Assembly: GCA_002749285.1 (NCBI GenBank)
Contig: PDPR01000013.1
Location: forward strand, 89,623-153,622
From: Maribacter sp.
GTDB lineage: Bacteria; Bacteroidota; Bacteroidia; Flavobacteriales; Flavobacteriaceae
DNA: 64,000 bases
Direction of reading: 5' to 3'
Shown here: piece by piece, positions 1 to 10,200 of the stretch
How positions within the stretch are numbered: the stretch's first letter is position 1
Layout of the letters: each line of letters starts with the position of its first letter
The notes under the pieces: generated by a model
Seen by the model: the letters and a program-made list of their open reading frames with translations, nothing else
What the model was told of the DNA's origin: nothing
Database searches by the model: none
Program-made: the position numbers and the translations under genes

Positions 1-1439
1 TTTTCCTTTTTTGCGGCCTCTATGATCTTTTCCGGAGGAACCATTACCCCTAAATCGATAATCTCATAATTGTTACAGGCCAGAACAACACTCACTATAT
101 TTTTTCCAATATCGTGCACATCGCCCTTAACAGTCGCCATAAGGATCTTCCCTGCCGATCCCCCGGAAATCGCATCCGGATTGTTCTTCTTTTCCTCTTC
201 AATATATGGCAAAAGATAGGCCACTGCTTTTTTCATGACCCGGGCCGATTTCACAACCTGTGGCAAGAACATTTTCCCGCTTCCGAAAAGGTCGCCAACT
301 ACATTCATACCTGTCATCAAATGGCCTTCGATAACCTCTATGGGCTTGTCGACACTTTTTCTGGCAGTTTCCACATCCTCTACGATATATTGGTCAATAC
401 CTTTTACCAAGGCACGGGTAATCCTATTCTGCAATGGTTCCTCGCGCCAAGATAGATCGATCTTGTTTTCTTTGGCTTTCCCTACCACAGATTCCGCAAA
501 ATCGAGCAACCGCTCTGTGGCATCGTCCCTTCGGTCAAGAATCACGTCCTCTACATGTTCCAACAAATCTTTTGGAATATCATCATAGACCTCCAACATG
601 GTAGGGTTCACGATTCCCATATTCATTCCTGCCCTTATCGCATGGTACAGGAAAACCGAATGCATAGCCTCCCTAACGGGGTTATTTCCCCGAAAGCTAA
701 AGGAAACATTGCTTATTCCCCCACTGACATTGCTATAAGGCAGATTTTCCCTTACCCATTTGGTAGCCTCGATAAAATCGATCGCATTCCGCCTATGTTC
801 TTCCATTCCCGTTGCCACGGGGAATACATTCAAATCGAAAATAATATCCTCAGGGGCGAAACCCACTTCATTGACCAAAATATCATAAGATCGTTTGGCA
901 ATTTCGATCCTTCGGTCATAATTATCGGCCTGTCCCACTTCATCAAAGGCCATGACGATAACGGCGGCGCCATAACGTCTTATCAGTTTCGCATGCTGTA
1001 CAAATTGTTCCTTTCCTTCTTTAAGGCTTATGGAATTCACAACCGATTTTCCCTGAACGACCTGTAGCCCTGCCTCGATGATCTCCCATTTGGAGCTGTC
1101 GATCATAATGGGCACACGTGCAATATCGGGTTCTGCCATTAAAAGGTTCAGGAACTTTACCATGGCCTCCTTGCCCTCGATCAAACCATCGTCCATGTTT
1201 ATATCGATGACCTGGGCCCCACCTTCAACTTGATGACGGGCAACATCCAATGCCTCCTCGAATTCCCCCTCTTTGATAAGACGAAGGAACTTCCTTGACC
1301 CGGCCACATTGGTACGTTCCCCTACATTGATGAAATTACTTTCAGGAGTAACTATCAGGGGTTCAAGACCACTAAGTTTCAGACATCTGTCCCCTTGATG
1401 ACCGCCGACCCTTGATCGTGTGTTGGCCTCTTCATTCAT
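1..1439 (-). CDS. metH: Methionine synthase, folate/cobalamin part (3' end outside window)
   Basis: This is the C-terminal piece of a split cobalamin-dependent methionine synthase. The 479 visible codons start at ATG 1439-1437 and run off the left edge. GERTNVAGS near residues 40-48 opens the methyltetrahydrofolate-binding (pterin) domain, and DVHDIG at residues 440-445 is the cobalamin-binding motif, with His442 as the expected axial cobalt ligand. The SAM-dependent reactivation domain should follow outside the window. The homocysteine-binding module is a separate gene 169 bp upstream, so the two are probably co-transcribed and their products must cooperate. The family assignment is firm; how the two chains associate is inferred. 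Confidence 0.95.
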   Translation of the reverse strand, partial: MNEEANTRSRVGGHQGDRCLKLSGLEPLIVTPESNFINVGERTNVAGSRKFLRLIKEGEFEEALDVARHQVEGGAQVIDINMDDGLIEGKEAMVKFLNLLMAEPDIARVPIMIDSSKWEIIEAGLQVVQGKSVVNSISLKEGKEQFVQHAKLIRRYGAAVIVMAFDEVGQADNYDRRIEIAKRSYDILVNEVGFAPEDIIFDLNVFPVATGMEEHRRNAIDFIEATKWVRENLPYSNVSGGISNVSFSFRGNNPVREAMHSVFLYHAIRAGMNMGIVNPTMLEVYDDIPKDLLEHVEDVILDRRDDATERLLDFAESVVGKAKENKIDLSWREEPLQNRITRALVKGIDQYIVEDVETARKSVDKPIEVIEGHLMTGMNVVGDLFGSGKMFLPQVVKSARVMKKAVAYLLPYIEEEKKNNPDAISGGSAGKILMATVKGDVHDIGKNIVSVVLACNNYEIIDLGVMVPPEKIIEAAKKE

Positions 1440-1608
1440 CATCGGATATTATTTTATGCTAATTGATAAATTCATTTTGCGATTTATTGCCCTCTACCCT
1501 CTTTTCCCTAAGGATTTAAAACCTTTCTTATTCAAATATTCAAACAATCCTGATACCCGGATATTCTTGGCCTATCCCCCCTATCTCCCCAGACCTTACA
1601 TAACCCAA

Positions 1609-2607
1609 CTATATACCCCCGAACTTCCTAGGTCTATAGTCCTTCACCAATGCTTCCATGGCCGAAATATGTTCTGGGGTTGTCCCACAACAACCACCCA
1701 CAATATTCACCAGACCCTTTTCCATATATTCCCTTATCTGGGAAGCCATTTGTTCTGCAGTTTCAACATACTCCCCAAAGGCATTTGGCAGACCTGCATT
1801 TGGGTGTGCGGAAACCGCAAAATCGGTTTTTGATGACAAGACTTCCAAATGGGGCACTAATTGACTCGCCCCCAATGCACAATTAAAGCCTACCGAAAGA
1901 AGGGGCATATGCGATATGGAAATTAAAAATGCCTCCGCGGTTTGTCCGGACAAGGTCCTTCCCGAAGCATCGGTAATAGTACCGCTCACCATAACCGGAA
2001 TATCGACATTCCGTTTTTCTTTCACCTCCTCTATGGCAAAAAGTGCCGCTTTTGCATTTAAGGTGTCAAAAACAGTCTCAACAAGAAACAAATCAACACC
2101 CCCGTCTATCAAAGCCTCTATTTGTTGCCTGTAAGCCAATCGCAGATCATTGAAGGAAACGGCCCTGTACCCAGGATCGTTAACATCGGGGGACATACTT
2201 GCCGTTTTATTCGTAGGGCCGATACTACCTGCGACAAACCTAGGCTTATCAGGTTCTTCCGCCGTGAATCCATCTGCCACTTTTCTTGCAATTCGGGCAG
2301 CCTCATAGTTGAGTTCATATACCAGGTCCTCCATATGGTAATCGGCCATGGCTATGCTCGTACATGAAAAGGTATTTGTCTCGATAATATCGGCACCGGC
2401 CTCAAGGTATTTTGCGTGGATAGTGGCAATGGCCTCTGGCTGTGTCAGGGATAAAAGGTCGTTATTACCCTGCAAGGGACTAGGCCAATCCTTGAATCGC
2501 TCCCCACGAAAATCAGCCTCGGTGAATTTATAACGCTGTAGCATGGTACCCATGGCACCGTCCAGAACCAAGATCCGATCCTTCAATATTTCCTTTATGT
2601 CTCCCAT
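1609..2607 (-). CDS. metH: Methionine synthase, homocysteine-binding subunit
   Basis: This is a stand-alone homocysteine S-methyltransferase domain of 332 residues, equivalent to the N-terminal module of full-length MetH. It begins with [10 protein letters not shown] and carries the zinc-binding cysteines in GFNCALGA (Cys243) and GGCCGTT (Cys306, Cys307). The ATG at 2607 is preferred over an upstream in-frame TTG at 2622, because alignment to the family begins there. The partner folate/cobalamin gene follows downstream. A SAM-I riboswitch lies about 215 bases upstream of the start. A TAnnTTTG-like box also occurs at 2620-2627, but without a good -33 element it may be chance. Confidence 0.95.
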   Translation of the reverse strand: MGDIKEILKDRILVLDGAMGTMLQRYKFTEADFRGERFKDWPSPLQGNNDLLSLTQPEAIATIHAKYLEAGADIIETNTFSCTSIAMADYHMEDLVYELNYEAARIARKVADGFTAEEPDKPRFVAGSIGPTNKTASMSPDVNDPGYRAVSFNDLRLAYRQQIEALIDGGVDLFLVETVFDTLNAKAALFAIEEVKEKRNVDIPVMVSGTITDASGRTLSGQTAEAFLISISHMPLLSVGFNCALGASQLVPHLEVLSSKTDFAVSAHPNAGLPNAFGEYVETAEQMASQIREYMEKGLVNIVGGCCGTTPEHISAMEALVKDYRPRKFGGI

Positions 2608-2821
2608 GCGTTCAGTTTGCAAAAATATACTGTATTGTTTTTATCCTTATCTGCGTTGTCCCTTTTGACTGCCCCTACTGGACCCTAGGGCAACAATCCG
2701 CGGTGTCGTCATCCTTTTCCGGATTTCCAAGGTCTTGAAACCTTATGGCCGTTGTCCAAAAGGCACAGCGGAAAACCCGACCATCCACATAATAGGAACA
2801 GTAGCACACTATTTTTGTCTA

Positions 2822-2975
2822 TCGACCAAGAAAAGGTGTAGGACGGATGTCTTTTATAGGATATCTTTATCGCCTTAGCTGTGATAAATTTAGCCCTTTT
2901 TTCCGGTTTATGTACTAGGGAAAGGGTCGCCAAGGTTTCATTGGATCTAGTCCCCCCTGCCTTTCTTGATGGCTT
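2822..2975 (-). promoter_or_regulatory. SAM-I (S-box) riboswitch, divergent copy, upstream of metH
   Basis: Read on the minus strand, the order is ATCAAG, a purine-rich GGGGGGACT segment, AATGAAACC, TTGGCGACC, and later AAGGGCTAAATTT. This follows the S-box core order (ATCAAGA, GAGGGA, TGAAACC, GGCAACC, GGTGCTAATTCC). ATCAAG near 2970 can pair with CTTGGT near 2824 to close P1, including G-U pairs. It departs from consensus at GGCGACC and at the GGTGCTAA site, so it is a variant or partly decayed copy. The same core appears more cleanly upstream of metY. It should lower metH expression when SAM is plentiful. Boundaries are approximate. Confidence 0.8.
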
Positions 2976-3000
2976 CATCAACACACTAAAGAACTCCTTG

Positions 3001-3031
3001 CAAATAAACGGTACTGTTTACTCAAAAACAA
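3001..3031 (-). promoter_or_regulatory. Putative promoter of the metH riboswitch transcript
   Basis: On the minus strand, TTG at 3031-3029 is followed after 20 bases by TTTATTTG at 3008-3001, a one-mismatch TAnnTTTG box. It lies just upstream of the riboswitch 5' end. The rest of 2623-3273, outside this promoter and the riboswitch, holds nothing I can recognise. Confidence 0.45.
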
Positions 3032-3273
3032 GGAATAACCTTAGTTTTAGGCCATTGCCTGCCAATCATCCTTTTTGTCGACAGAAGGTTTTTGGCACTT
3101 CGTTTATTCTCTCGCCTTTTTATTCAAAATCCTACTTTGGTATATTCCAAAAAGCATTCAAGTTGAGTACCATTTGGTTTATGTCTTCCAGAATGACTTT
3201 CCCAAAAGACCGCTGTTGGTTAAAATGACAATCCCCTCTATTATGCCTTATGGCAGGACCTGCTTGAAAAAAA

Positions 3274-4521
3274 TCAATTGATGAAACCCGCACCTACCGT
3301 ATTGTTCGATTGTGTGTCTATTATAATAAAGGAGCCATTTGTCCTATGATCCTTAAAGGCATCAAAGAAAATGGGCCTGTTCAACTTAAAGGATACTTTG
3401 GCAATATCATTGATCTTAAGGGAGTCGACCCCTTCGTCGATACCTGAATAATCCGGATCGATCTTATGATGAATATTATCCACTTTGGCCAAGACCTTAT
3501 TCACACCATGTTGTATGATATACTTACCGCCCACATTCAGGTTCTTGGAATCCATCCAGGAAATAGTTGCCGTAAATCGCTTATCTATCTTCGGCATATC
3601 ACCGACCTTCACCAACATATCACCCCGGCTTACATTAATCTCGTCCTCCAGGGTTATGGTTACCGATGAACGCCTAGATGCTGTTTGGTATTTTCTGTCA
3701 TGGAAATAGATTTCCTTGATCTTGGACCTGGTTTGGGAAGGCAATGCCACAACCTCATCGCCCACACTCAGCTCACCTCCGTACACCTTGCCCGCAAACC
3801 CCCTGAAATCATGGAACTCATCGGTTTTTGGCCGAATAACGTATTGCACAGGGAATCTAGGAGTACCTGTATTAAATACATCCTTCCTGTCCAATTGCTC
3901 TAAATGATCCAACAGCGTCTGCCCCTTATACCAAGGCAAGTTGTCAGTCTTATGAACCACGTTGTCCCCCTTAAGGGCGCTTATGGGAATAAAGGTTATT
4001 TTTTGTTCCTTATAATCCCGCTTATCCATTAAGGCCTTGAAATCGTTTTTTATGGCATTGTAGGTTTCTTCGGAATAATCGACCAGGTCCATTTTATTTA
4101 TGGCAACAATGACATCTTTGATCCGTAACAGGTTGTTGATGAAAAAATGACGGTTTGTCTGTTCAATAACCCCTTTCCTTGCATCGATCAGAATAATTGC
4201 CGCTTGGGACGTTGAAGCCCCCGTAACCATATTCCTGGTATACTCCACATGGCCTGGGGTATCTGCTATGATATAGCTTTTATTGGGTGTTGAAAAATAG
4301 ATATGGGCCACATCGATAGTTATCCCCTGTTCACGCTCCGCCACAAGTCCGTCCGTGGCCAAGGAGAAATCCAAATAATCATACCCTTTTTGTCTGCTGG
4401 TTTTCTCAATGGCCTCCAACTTGTCCGTGGTCAATGATTTGGTATCGTACAGGATTCTTCCTATCAAGGTGCTTTTACCATCATCCACACTACCTGCCGT
4501 TGCAATTTTCAATACTTCCAT
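3274..4521 (-). CDS. cysN: Sulfate adenylyltransferase, GTPase subunit
   Basis: CysN is the GTPase of ATP sulfurylase, coupling GTP hydrolysis to activation of sulfate to APS by CysD. The 415 residues show the translational-GTPase motifs: P-loop GSVDDGKST at 10-18, DTPGH at 87-91 and NKMD at 142-145, then EF-Tu-like beta-barrel domains. No CysC (APS kinase) domain is fused at the C terminus. It is the last gene of the DUF2061-cysH-cysD-cysN run, 105 bp after cysD. Expression probably starts at the promoter upstream of the DUF2061 gene. Confidence 0.96.
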   Translation of the reverse strand: MEVLKIATAGSVDDGKSTLIGRILYDTKSLTTDKLEAIEKTSRQKGYDYLDFSLATDGLVAEREQGITIDVAHIYFSTPNKSYIIADTPGHVEYTRNMVTGASTSQAAIILIDARKGVIEQTNRHFFINNLLRIKDVIVAINKMDLVDYSEETYNAIKNDFKALMDKRDYKEQKITFIPISALKGDNVVHKTDNLPWYKGQTLLDHLEQLDRKDVFNTGTPRFPVQYVIRPKTDEFHDFRGFAGKVYGGELSVGDEVVALPSQTRSKIKEIYFHDRKYQTASRRSSVTITLEDEINVSRGDMLVKVGDMPKIDKRFTATISWMDSKNLNVGGKYIIQHGVNKVLAKVDNIHHKIDPDYSGIDEGVDSLKINDIAKVSFKLNRPIFFDAFKDHRTNGSFIIIDTQSNNTVGAGFIN

Positions 4522-4626
4522 CCTATTTTAACTATTAGCCTTTGACTGTTTACCCTCTGGCTTTATTACTTAATCGTTTTACGCTCATGGCCTATCGCCA
4601 TAAACCAAATACTTAATTAGGCAATC

Positions 4627-5535
4627 CTAGAAATATCCTTGTTGCTTTCTTTTTTCCATGGCCGCTTCTGACCGTTTATCATCTATTCGCGCACCTCTTT
4701 CGGAGATGGTGGACTCCCGGATTTCCTGAACTACACTTGTAATATCCGAAGCTTCTGAAAAAACCGCTGCCGTACAGCTCATATCCCCTACTGTCCTAAA
4801 ACGGACCAGTTCTTCCAACACCTCTTCATCTTCTTCTTGATATACATAATCGGAATGTGACCAGATCATCCCATCTCTTAGGAAAACCTTTCTCTTATGG
4901 GCAAAATAGATGGATGGGATCTCAATACCCTCTTTTTCGATATAGGACCACACATCCAATTCCGTCCAGTTACTGATAGGGAATACACGTACGTTTTGAC
5001 CTAGATCGATCTGCCCGTTCAACATATCGAATAATTCGGGCCTTTGGTTTTTTTCATCCCACTGGCCAAAATCGTCCCTCACGGAAAAAATACGTTCCTT
5101 GGCCCTAGCCTTTTCCTCATCACGTCTTGCTCCACCGATACAGGCATCGAACTTGAATTCCTCTATAGCGTCCAAAAGCGTGGTGGTCTGAAGGGCGTTT
5201 CTACTGGAATATCGTCCAGTCTCTTCCTTGACCCTTCCTTGGTCTATGGAATCCTGTACATTCCTTATAATCAATTCCAAACCGAGTTCTTTCACCAATC
5301 TATCCCGGAATTCGATGGTTTCCGGAAAATTATGCCCCGTGTCGATATGCATTAACGGAAACGGGATCTTTGCTGGGTAGAAGGCTTTTTGCGCCAATCG
5401 CACCAAGGTTATGGAATCCTTTCCGCCAGAGAACAATAGAACAGGCCTCTCAAACTGCGCCGCCACTTCCCGAATAATGTAAATGGCCTCGTTCTCCAAT
5501 GGGTTAATGTGCGATGTATCTTTAATCAATGTCAT
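4627..5535 (-). CDS. cysD: Sulfate adenylyltransferase, catalytic subunit
   Basis: CysD transfers AMP from ATP to sulfate, giving APS, with CysN as partner. It is a 302-residue PP-loop ATP pyrophosphatase family protein with SGGKDS at residues 36-41. The ATG at 5535 starts MTLIKDTSHINPLENEAI, which fits family N termini. An upstream in-frame Met would overlap cysH by more than 100 bases and adds unrelated sequence. It lies 19 bp after cysH and is surely in the same operon. Confidence 0.96.
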   Translation of the reverse strand: MTLIKDTSHINPLENEAIYIIREVAAQFERPVLLFSGGKDSITLVRLAQKAFYPAKIPFPLMHIDTGHNFPETIEFRDRLVKELGLELIIRNVQDSIDQGRVKEETGRYSSRNALQTTTLLDAIEEFKFDACIGGARRDEEKARAKERIFSVRDDFGQWDEKNQRPELFDMLNGQIDLGQNVRVFPISNWTELDVWSYIEKEGIEIPSIYFAHKRKVFLRDGMIWSHSDYVYQEEDEEVLEELVRFRTVGDMSCTAAVFSEASDITSVVQEIRESTISERGARIDDKRSEAAMEKRKQQGYF

Positions 5536-5554
5536 GCTGTTACTCTTTTTTCCA

Positions 5555-6178
5555 TTAAATGTGCAATCCACACTCACGGTTCCCAAGCACCTTGGTGGGG
5601 TCAAAATATGTATGTTCATTCGGTAGGTTTCCCTCCTCCAGATACGTATCCAATTGTTCATCTGCCCAGTAATAGAACGGACTAACTTTCAAAACCCCAT
5701 CCTTGCCAAGACTAAAAATGTCCAAGGTATCCCTAAGGGCTGTCTGGCCTTTCCTCAAATTTGTAAACCAAACATCAGGTTCTATCTCTGCCATGGCCCT
5801 TCTAAAGGGTTCCAATTTCACTTGTTCGGTGAACTCGGCATGTCTTGGGTCATTTATATCGGGAATACCCATAACAACATCGCGATGTGCGGCGGTTTGT
5901 TTGGGAACATATAATTTTATGTTCAAATTCAAAGTGGTAATCAATTCCTCGGCATGGGCATAGGTTTGGGGGGTATTGTATCCCGTGTCACACCATACTA
6001 TGGGAATATTCCTAGCCACTTGGGTAACCGCTTTGAGAATAGCAACCTCATAAGGCCTAAAATTCGTGGTGACCACGGGATTCCTCGAATGCGAAATGGC
6101 CCACAGGATTATCTCCTCTGGTTGGGCCTCCTTAAATTGGATATTGTATTTTTTGATATTGTCCTCGGTAAAATCCAT
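5555..6178 (-). CDS. cysH: Phosphoadenylylsulfate (PAPS/APS) reductase family protein
   Basis: This protein reduces activated sulfate to sulfite. The 207-residue protein ends in ECGLHI, and the cysteine of ECGLH is the catalytic one in this family. The paired Cys-Cys motifs that bind a 4Fe-4S cluster in APS-type reductases are absent; the central segment reads WFTNLRKGQ with no cysteine pair. By that rule it should prefer PAPS and use thioredoxin. It lies 26 bp downstream of the DUF2061 gene and just before cysD. Substrate preference is inferred from motif absence and was not tested. Confidence 0.9.
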   Translation of the reverse strand: MDFTEDNIKKYNIQFKEAQPEEIILWAISHSRNPVVTTNFRPYEVAILKAVTQVARNIPIVWCDTGYNTPQTYAHAEELITTLNLNIKLYVPKQTAAHRDVVMGIPDINDPRHAEFTEQVKLEPFRRAMAEIEPDVWFTNLRKGQTALRDTLDIFSLGKDGVLKVSPFYYWADEQLDTYLEEGNLPNEHTYFDPTKVLGNRECGLHI

Positions 6179-6204
6179 TGCTCAATTTTTTTAAAATCTG
6201 TATT

Positions 6205-6471
6205 TCACTTTTTACCCCAAGCAACAAGATTCCATGCCCTTTCGTGAAAAAAGTATAAAATCATCTTGGTCACAAAATCAATTGAAGCTATAGAGGCCGC
6301 TATGGCAATCTCACCTGTCAAAAGGTAAGATACCAATAACGTATCCAACGTCCCAACCATCCTCCAGCTCAACGCTTTTACTATACTGCGGACCGGACTT
6401 TCGGATTTCCTGTCGGTACCAAAATCACTTTTGGTCGTTTTTTTGTTCAAAATCAATTGATCCGTAATCAT
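6205..6471 (-). CDS. DUF2061 small membrane protein of the cys operon
   Basis: This 88-residue protein carries the DUF2061 signature, with SIVKALSWRMVGTLDTLLVS leading into hydrophobic segments and ending FHERAWNLVAWGKK. Two membrane-spanning stretches are likely. The function is unknown, but genes of this family are repeatedly found beside sulfate-assimilation genes in Bacteroidota, and here it is the first gene of the cys operon. The ATG at 6471 is chosen over a TTG at 6480 that is in frame. It may help sulfate or sulfite handling at the membrane, but that is only a guess from context. Confidence 0.85.
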   Translation of the reverse strand: MITDQLILNKKTTKSDFGTDRKSESPVRSIVKALSWRMVGTLDTLLVSYLLTGEIAIAASIASIDFVTKMILYFFHERAWNLVAWGKK

Positions 6472-6485
6472 AAAACCCAATTTAT

Positions 6486-6518
6486 TACCCTACCAATCTG
6501 GTAGGGTATGCAAATTTA
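6486..6518 (-). promoter_or_regulatory. cys operon promoter with overlapping palindromic operator
   Basis: A perfect inverted repeat, TACCCTACCA-ATC-TGGTAGGGTA, spans 6486-6508. Immediately upstream on the minus strand is TAAATTTG (6518-6511), an exact TAnnTTTG -7 box; the expected transcription start falls inside the palindrome. A bound regulator would therefore block initiation. The neighbouring Rrf2 gene is the obvious candidate regulator. A weaker related repeat, ACCCTAT...ATAGGTT, lies near 6578-6597. Confidence 0.75.
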
Positions 6519-6681
6519 GGATTATATATGAAAAAACATATCTTATAAATAAATAAATAGCATATATACCCTATTGATTTATAGGTTGCTTATTTCCAAG
6601 ACCATTGTCCACCAGCAACCACAGTCATCGGGAATTTTTCAAAATATTCGGGAAATGTTGTATTTATTGGATTGACGGGAT

Positions 6682-7092
6682 TTACTTTATCAAATCTGCC
6701 AAGGTATTGTTACGATACACGGCCAATGCACTATCCCTAACCTGAAGCATTAATTTATACACGGAACAACTGGCCTCATCTGGACAATCCCTACATTTCT
6801 CATAAAAATTGAGACTTACACAGGGGACCATGGCTATGGGGCCTTCTAGAATACGGATTACGTCGGTCATTACGATATCATTGGGACCCTTAATGAGGTA
6901 ATACCCACCTCCCTTGCCTTTTTTGGAACCTAAAAAACCCGACTTGCGAAGGGTCAAAAGAATACTTTCGAGAAATTTTTGGGAAATATTCTCATGCCTA
7001 GCAATCTCGGCTATCTGAACCGGTCTACTTTCTTCCAATGAAGCTAGGAAACTCAAAGCCTTTAAACCGTATTTTGTTTTCTTGGAAAGCAT
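6682..7092 (-). CDS. Rrf2 family transcriptional regulator, cysteine-rich
   Basis: This 136-residue winged-helix regulator begins with the Rrf2 hallmark MLSKKTKYGLKAL, followed by the HTH around residues 25-55 and the GGGYYL wing near 61-66. Cys91, Cys100, Cys103 and Cys109 form a C-x8-C-x2-C-x5-C cluster, which could hold an Fe-S cluster as in IscR or act as a thiol sensor. It sits directly upstream of the DUF2061-cysHDN operon, separated by about 200 bp that hold a palindromic operator. This suggests CymR-like control of sulfur assimilation. The regulated genes and the ligand are inferred. Confidence 0.92.
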   Translation of the reverse strand: MLSKKTKYGLKALSFLASLEESRPVQIAEIARHENISQKFLESILLTLRKSGFLGSKKGKGGGYYLIKGPNDIVMTDVIRILEGPIAMVPCVSLNFYEKCRDCPDEASCSVYKLMLQVRDSALAVYRNNTLADLIK

Positions 7093-7284
7093 TTAGCGAA
7101 TATATACAAAATCTTATACCCATTTCACCTATAGCAACAAAACTGATCCAAGACCTGCGCACAACATATTAAAACATTCCCTGAACCTACTGGCCAACCC
7201 GGACCGTTATTGATAATGGATGTATGATGATACTTTTATCAGCACCGAACTCTATAAGTTGTTGCGAATGGTTTTTTTATACGA

Positions 7285-10200
7285 TCATCCTTTTTCCGCA
7301 ATTCGCAAAATATCGCCAAACACCCCTCTAGCGGTAACAGCGGATCCTGCCCCTGCCCCTTGTATGACCAATGGACTCTCACCATAGGATTCCGTATAGA
7401 TCTCGATAATGGAGTCCGAACCCTTAACTTGGCCCAGAGCGCTTTCCTTCGGCACTGAAATCAATTTAACATCCAAGATTCCCTTTTCCCTTCTTAAATC
7501 ACCATGCAAATCCCCGACATAACGTAGTACATGATTGGGTTTTTGGTTTTTCTTCAGTTCATTAAAGGTATCGTTGAGTACATCCAAATTGCCCAAAAAC
7601 CGATCAACTGACCCACTTTGTAGATTTTCAGGTATCAAATTCTGGATCTGTATATCCGAGAACTCATTGCTTAGGCCCAACTCACGGGCAAGGATCAATA
7701 GTTTACGCCCTACATCATTACCAGAAAGGTCTTCCCTGGGATCCGGCTCGGTAAAACCCTTGTCCATGGCGTCTTCCAGTATACTCGAAAAAGGGGTGTC
7801 CACTTCTGAAAACGTATTGAACATATAACTCAATGAACCCGAAAAAACACCTTTGATACGTGTGATGTTCTCTCCGGAAAGATGCAGCAACTTTATGGTG
7901 TCTATCAAAGGTAATCCGGCACCTACATTGGTCTCATATAAGTATTGTTTCTGGTTTTTATCCAATTCCCCGCGCAATAATCGGTAATAATCAAAACCAA
8001 GGGTGTTGGCTATCTTATTGGACGACACCAAATCGAATCCGTTTTCGATGAAATCAAAATAATTGGCCACAAAATCCTCACTGGCCGTATTGTCGACCGC
8101 GATCAAGTTTTCAAAATGGTTCTTTTTGGCATAATCGAAAATATCCTGTATTTGATAGGCTATACCATACTCCTTAATGGCCGAACGCCAATTTTTAGGT
8201 ATTCCTTTGGAGTCGAAGAGTACTTTTCTTGAATTTGCCACCGCAAATATATTCAAATCGATTCCTTTTCTTTTCTCTATCGTCCTTGAGGATCTCAAGA
8301 TTTGGTCCACCAAGGTCCCCCCTACATTGCCATGGCCAAAAACAACCACGTTCACCTTCTTACTTATCCCGAAAACCTGTCCGTGCATAACATTCAATGC
8401 TTTATGCAGATCGGACTTCCTAACGACCATACTCACATTCTTACCCGTAACCGTATTATTAAAAAGCAGGGGTACGATCTGGTTTTTTATCAAGGAGTTG
8501 TAAGGTTTGTGAAACGTACTCAGATCCTGACCCACAATGGATATGACCGAAACATCGTTCACTACGCTTATCCGATTGATGTCCTTGGATTCAAAGTCAT
8601 GTGCGAATTCCTGTTGCAGGGCAATCTTGGCCTTTTCTGCCTTATCGGCATTCACTACCAAACCAATACCACGTTCCGAAGAGCCTTGGGAAACAATACT
8701 TACACTTATGTCATTATCCCTAAGCGACCTGAATATCCTAGCATCCACACCGACCTTGCCCAACAATCCCCTACCTTCGAGATTGACCATAGCGACATTC
8801 TCTATGACCGATAATGATTTTATGCCTTCCTTATTCGACTTCGCACTTATAAGGGTCCCTTCATTATCACTATTGAAGGTGTTCAATATCCGCAAGGGGA
8901 TATTCTTCTCGATCAATGGAATAATGGTCTTGGCGTGCAATATGGTTGCCCCGAAATTCGCCAACTCATTGGCCTCACTGTAAGAAAGTTCCGAAATTCG
9001 CTTGGCATCGGACACATAATCAGGGTTCGCAGTAAAAATACCATCAACATGGGTGTAGTTCTGAAGCTCTTCCGCATCCAAATAATTGGCCATCATTGCC
9101 GCAGAGTAGTTGCTTCCATTCCTACCCAATGTGGTTGTCTCCCCTTCTATGGTAGAAGCGATGAACCCGGTTATCACCGGAACGGTATCATGACTCAATT
9201 TGGAGAATTCCCTCAATATGTTTTCCTTGGATATAGTCTCTATCACATGCGCACTACCAAAGGTATTATCGGTCTTGATCAATTTTCGGGAATCCATCAA
9301 TATAGCCTTGATTCCTTTACCAATCAATAGTTTGGTAACCAGTTTGGCCGAAACAACCTCACCATAGGACAGAACCTGGTCCCTGATTTTCGGACTGTAA
9401 TCCCCTAAGAGCGACACCCCTTCGAGTAATTTGAACAATGCCTCATATTCCTTGGAAAGGTCAACATTATTGAACGTATGGGTCTGATATTTTTCAAAAG
9501 CCATGAAATCCCTTGAATAATCCTCCCCATGGGCCGCTTTTTCGAGCATGGCCTCCAATTGGTCTGTCGATTTCCCACGCGCCGAAAGCACAACGGCTAT
9601 ATTTTCACCATTGCCCACCTTGTTGGTGATGATATCCAAAACATGGCCCAAACCCTCTCCATTGCCCAGTGACCTGCCCCCAAACTTCAATATCTTGATT
9701 CGATCGGATTTCCCGTCCTTGTTGAAAATCCCATTGAGAAGTTTCTGCATTTGTCCAAACTCGATCAAAAAAGCATCATGCCCATGCAACGACTGTACTT
9801 CACCGTAGGTAACATTGCTCTTTGCCTGTGCCAATTGCTTAAAGGTCTCCTTATTCTCCTTGGCCGTAAAGAACAGATCGGAATCAACCCCGATAATATG
9901 GATATTGGTATCGCTGTTCTGAAGGTCATCAAAAGCAGTTTCCCCATTACGGGTAATATCGATAGTCTTCAGTAATTGGTTCATCAATTTATAAGCCGAC
10001 ACCTGAAAACGGTTCTTTAGTTTTTCTCCATGGTGCATCAACCAACTTTCCACATTGAAAACCTGCAATTCCTCATTGGTGCTTCTTCTAAACCTTTGTT
10101 TGAACGACTCTGGTGTCCTATAGCACAACATGGCATGCATACGGGCGTCATGTACCGGTTGCTTGGAGTTGACCAGGAACTGCTCCTGTATCTGGCAATT

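Noticed and set aside
555-1067. Plus-strand open frame of 170 codons
   Set aside because: Antisense to metH, whose translation matches a known family over the whole length.
2709-2984. Minus-strand open frame of 91 codons
   Set aside because: It lies over the SAM-I riboswitch; the apparent protein text is translated aptamer sequence.
2881-3228. Plus-strand open frame of 115 codons
   Set aside because: Antisense to the riboswitch and metH promoter, with no protein-like pattern.
8302-8814. Plus-strand open frame of 170 codons
   Set aside because: Antisense to the MetX-ThrA fusion gene; no domain or start signal.
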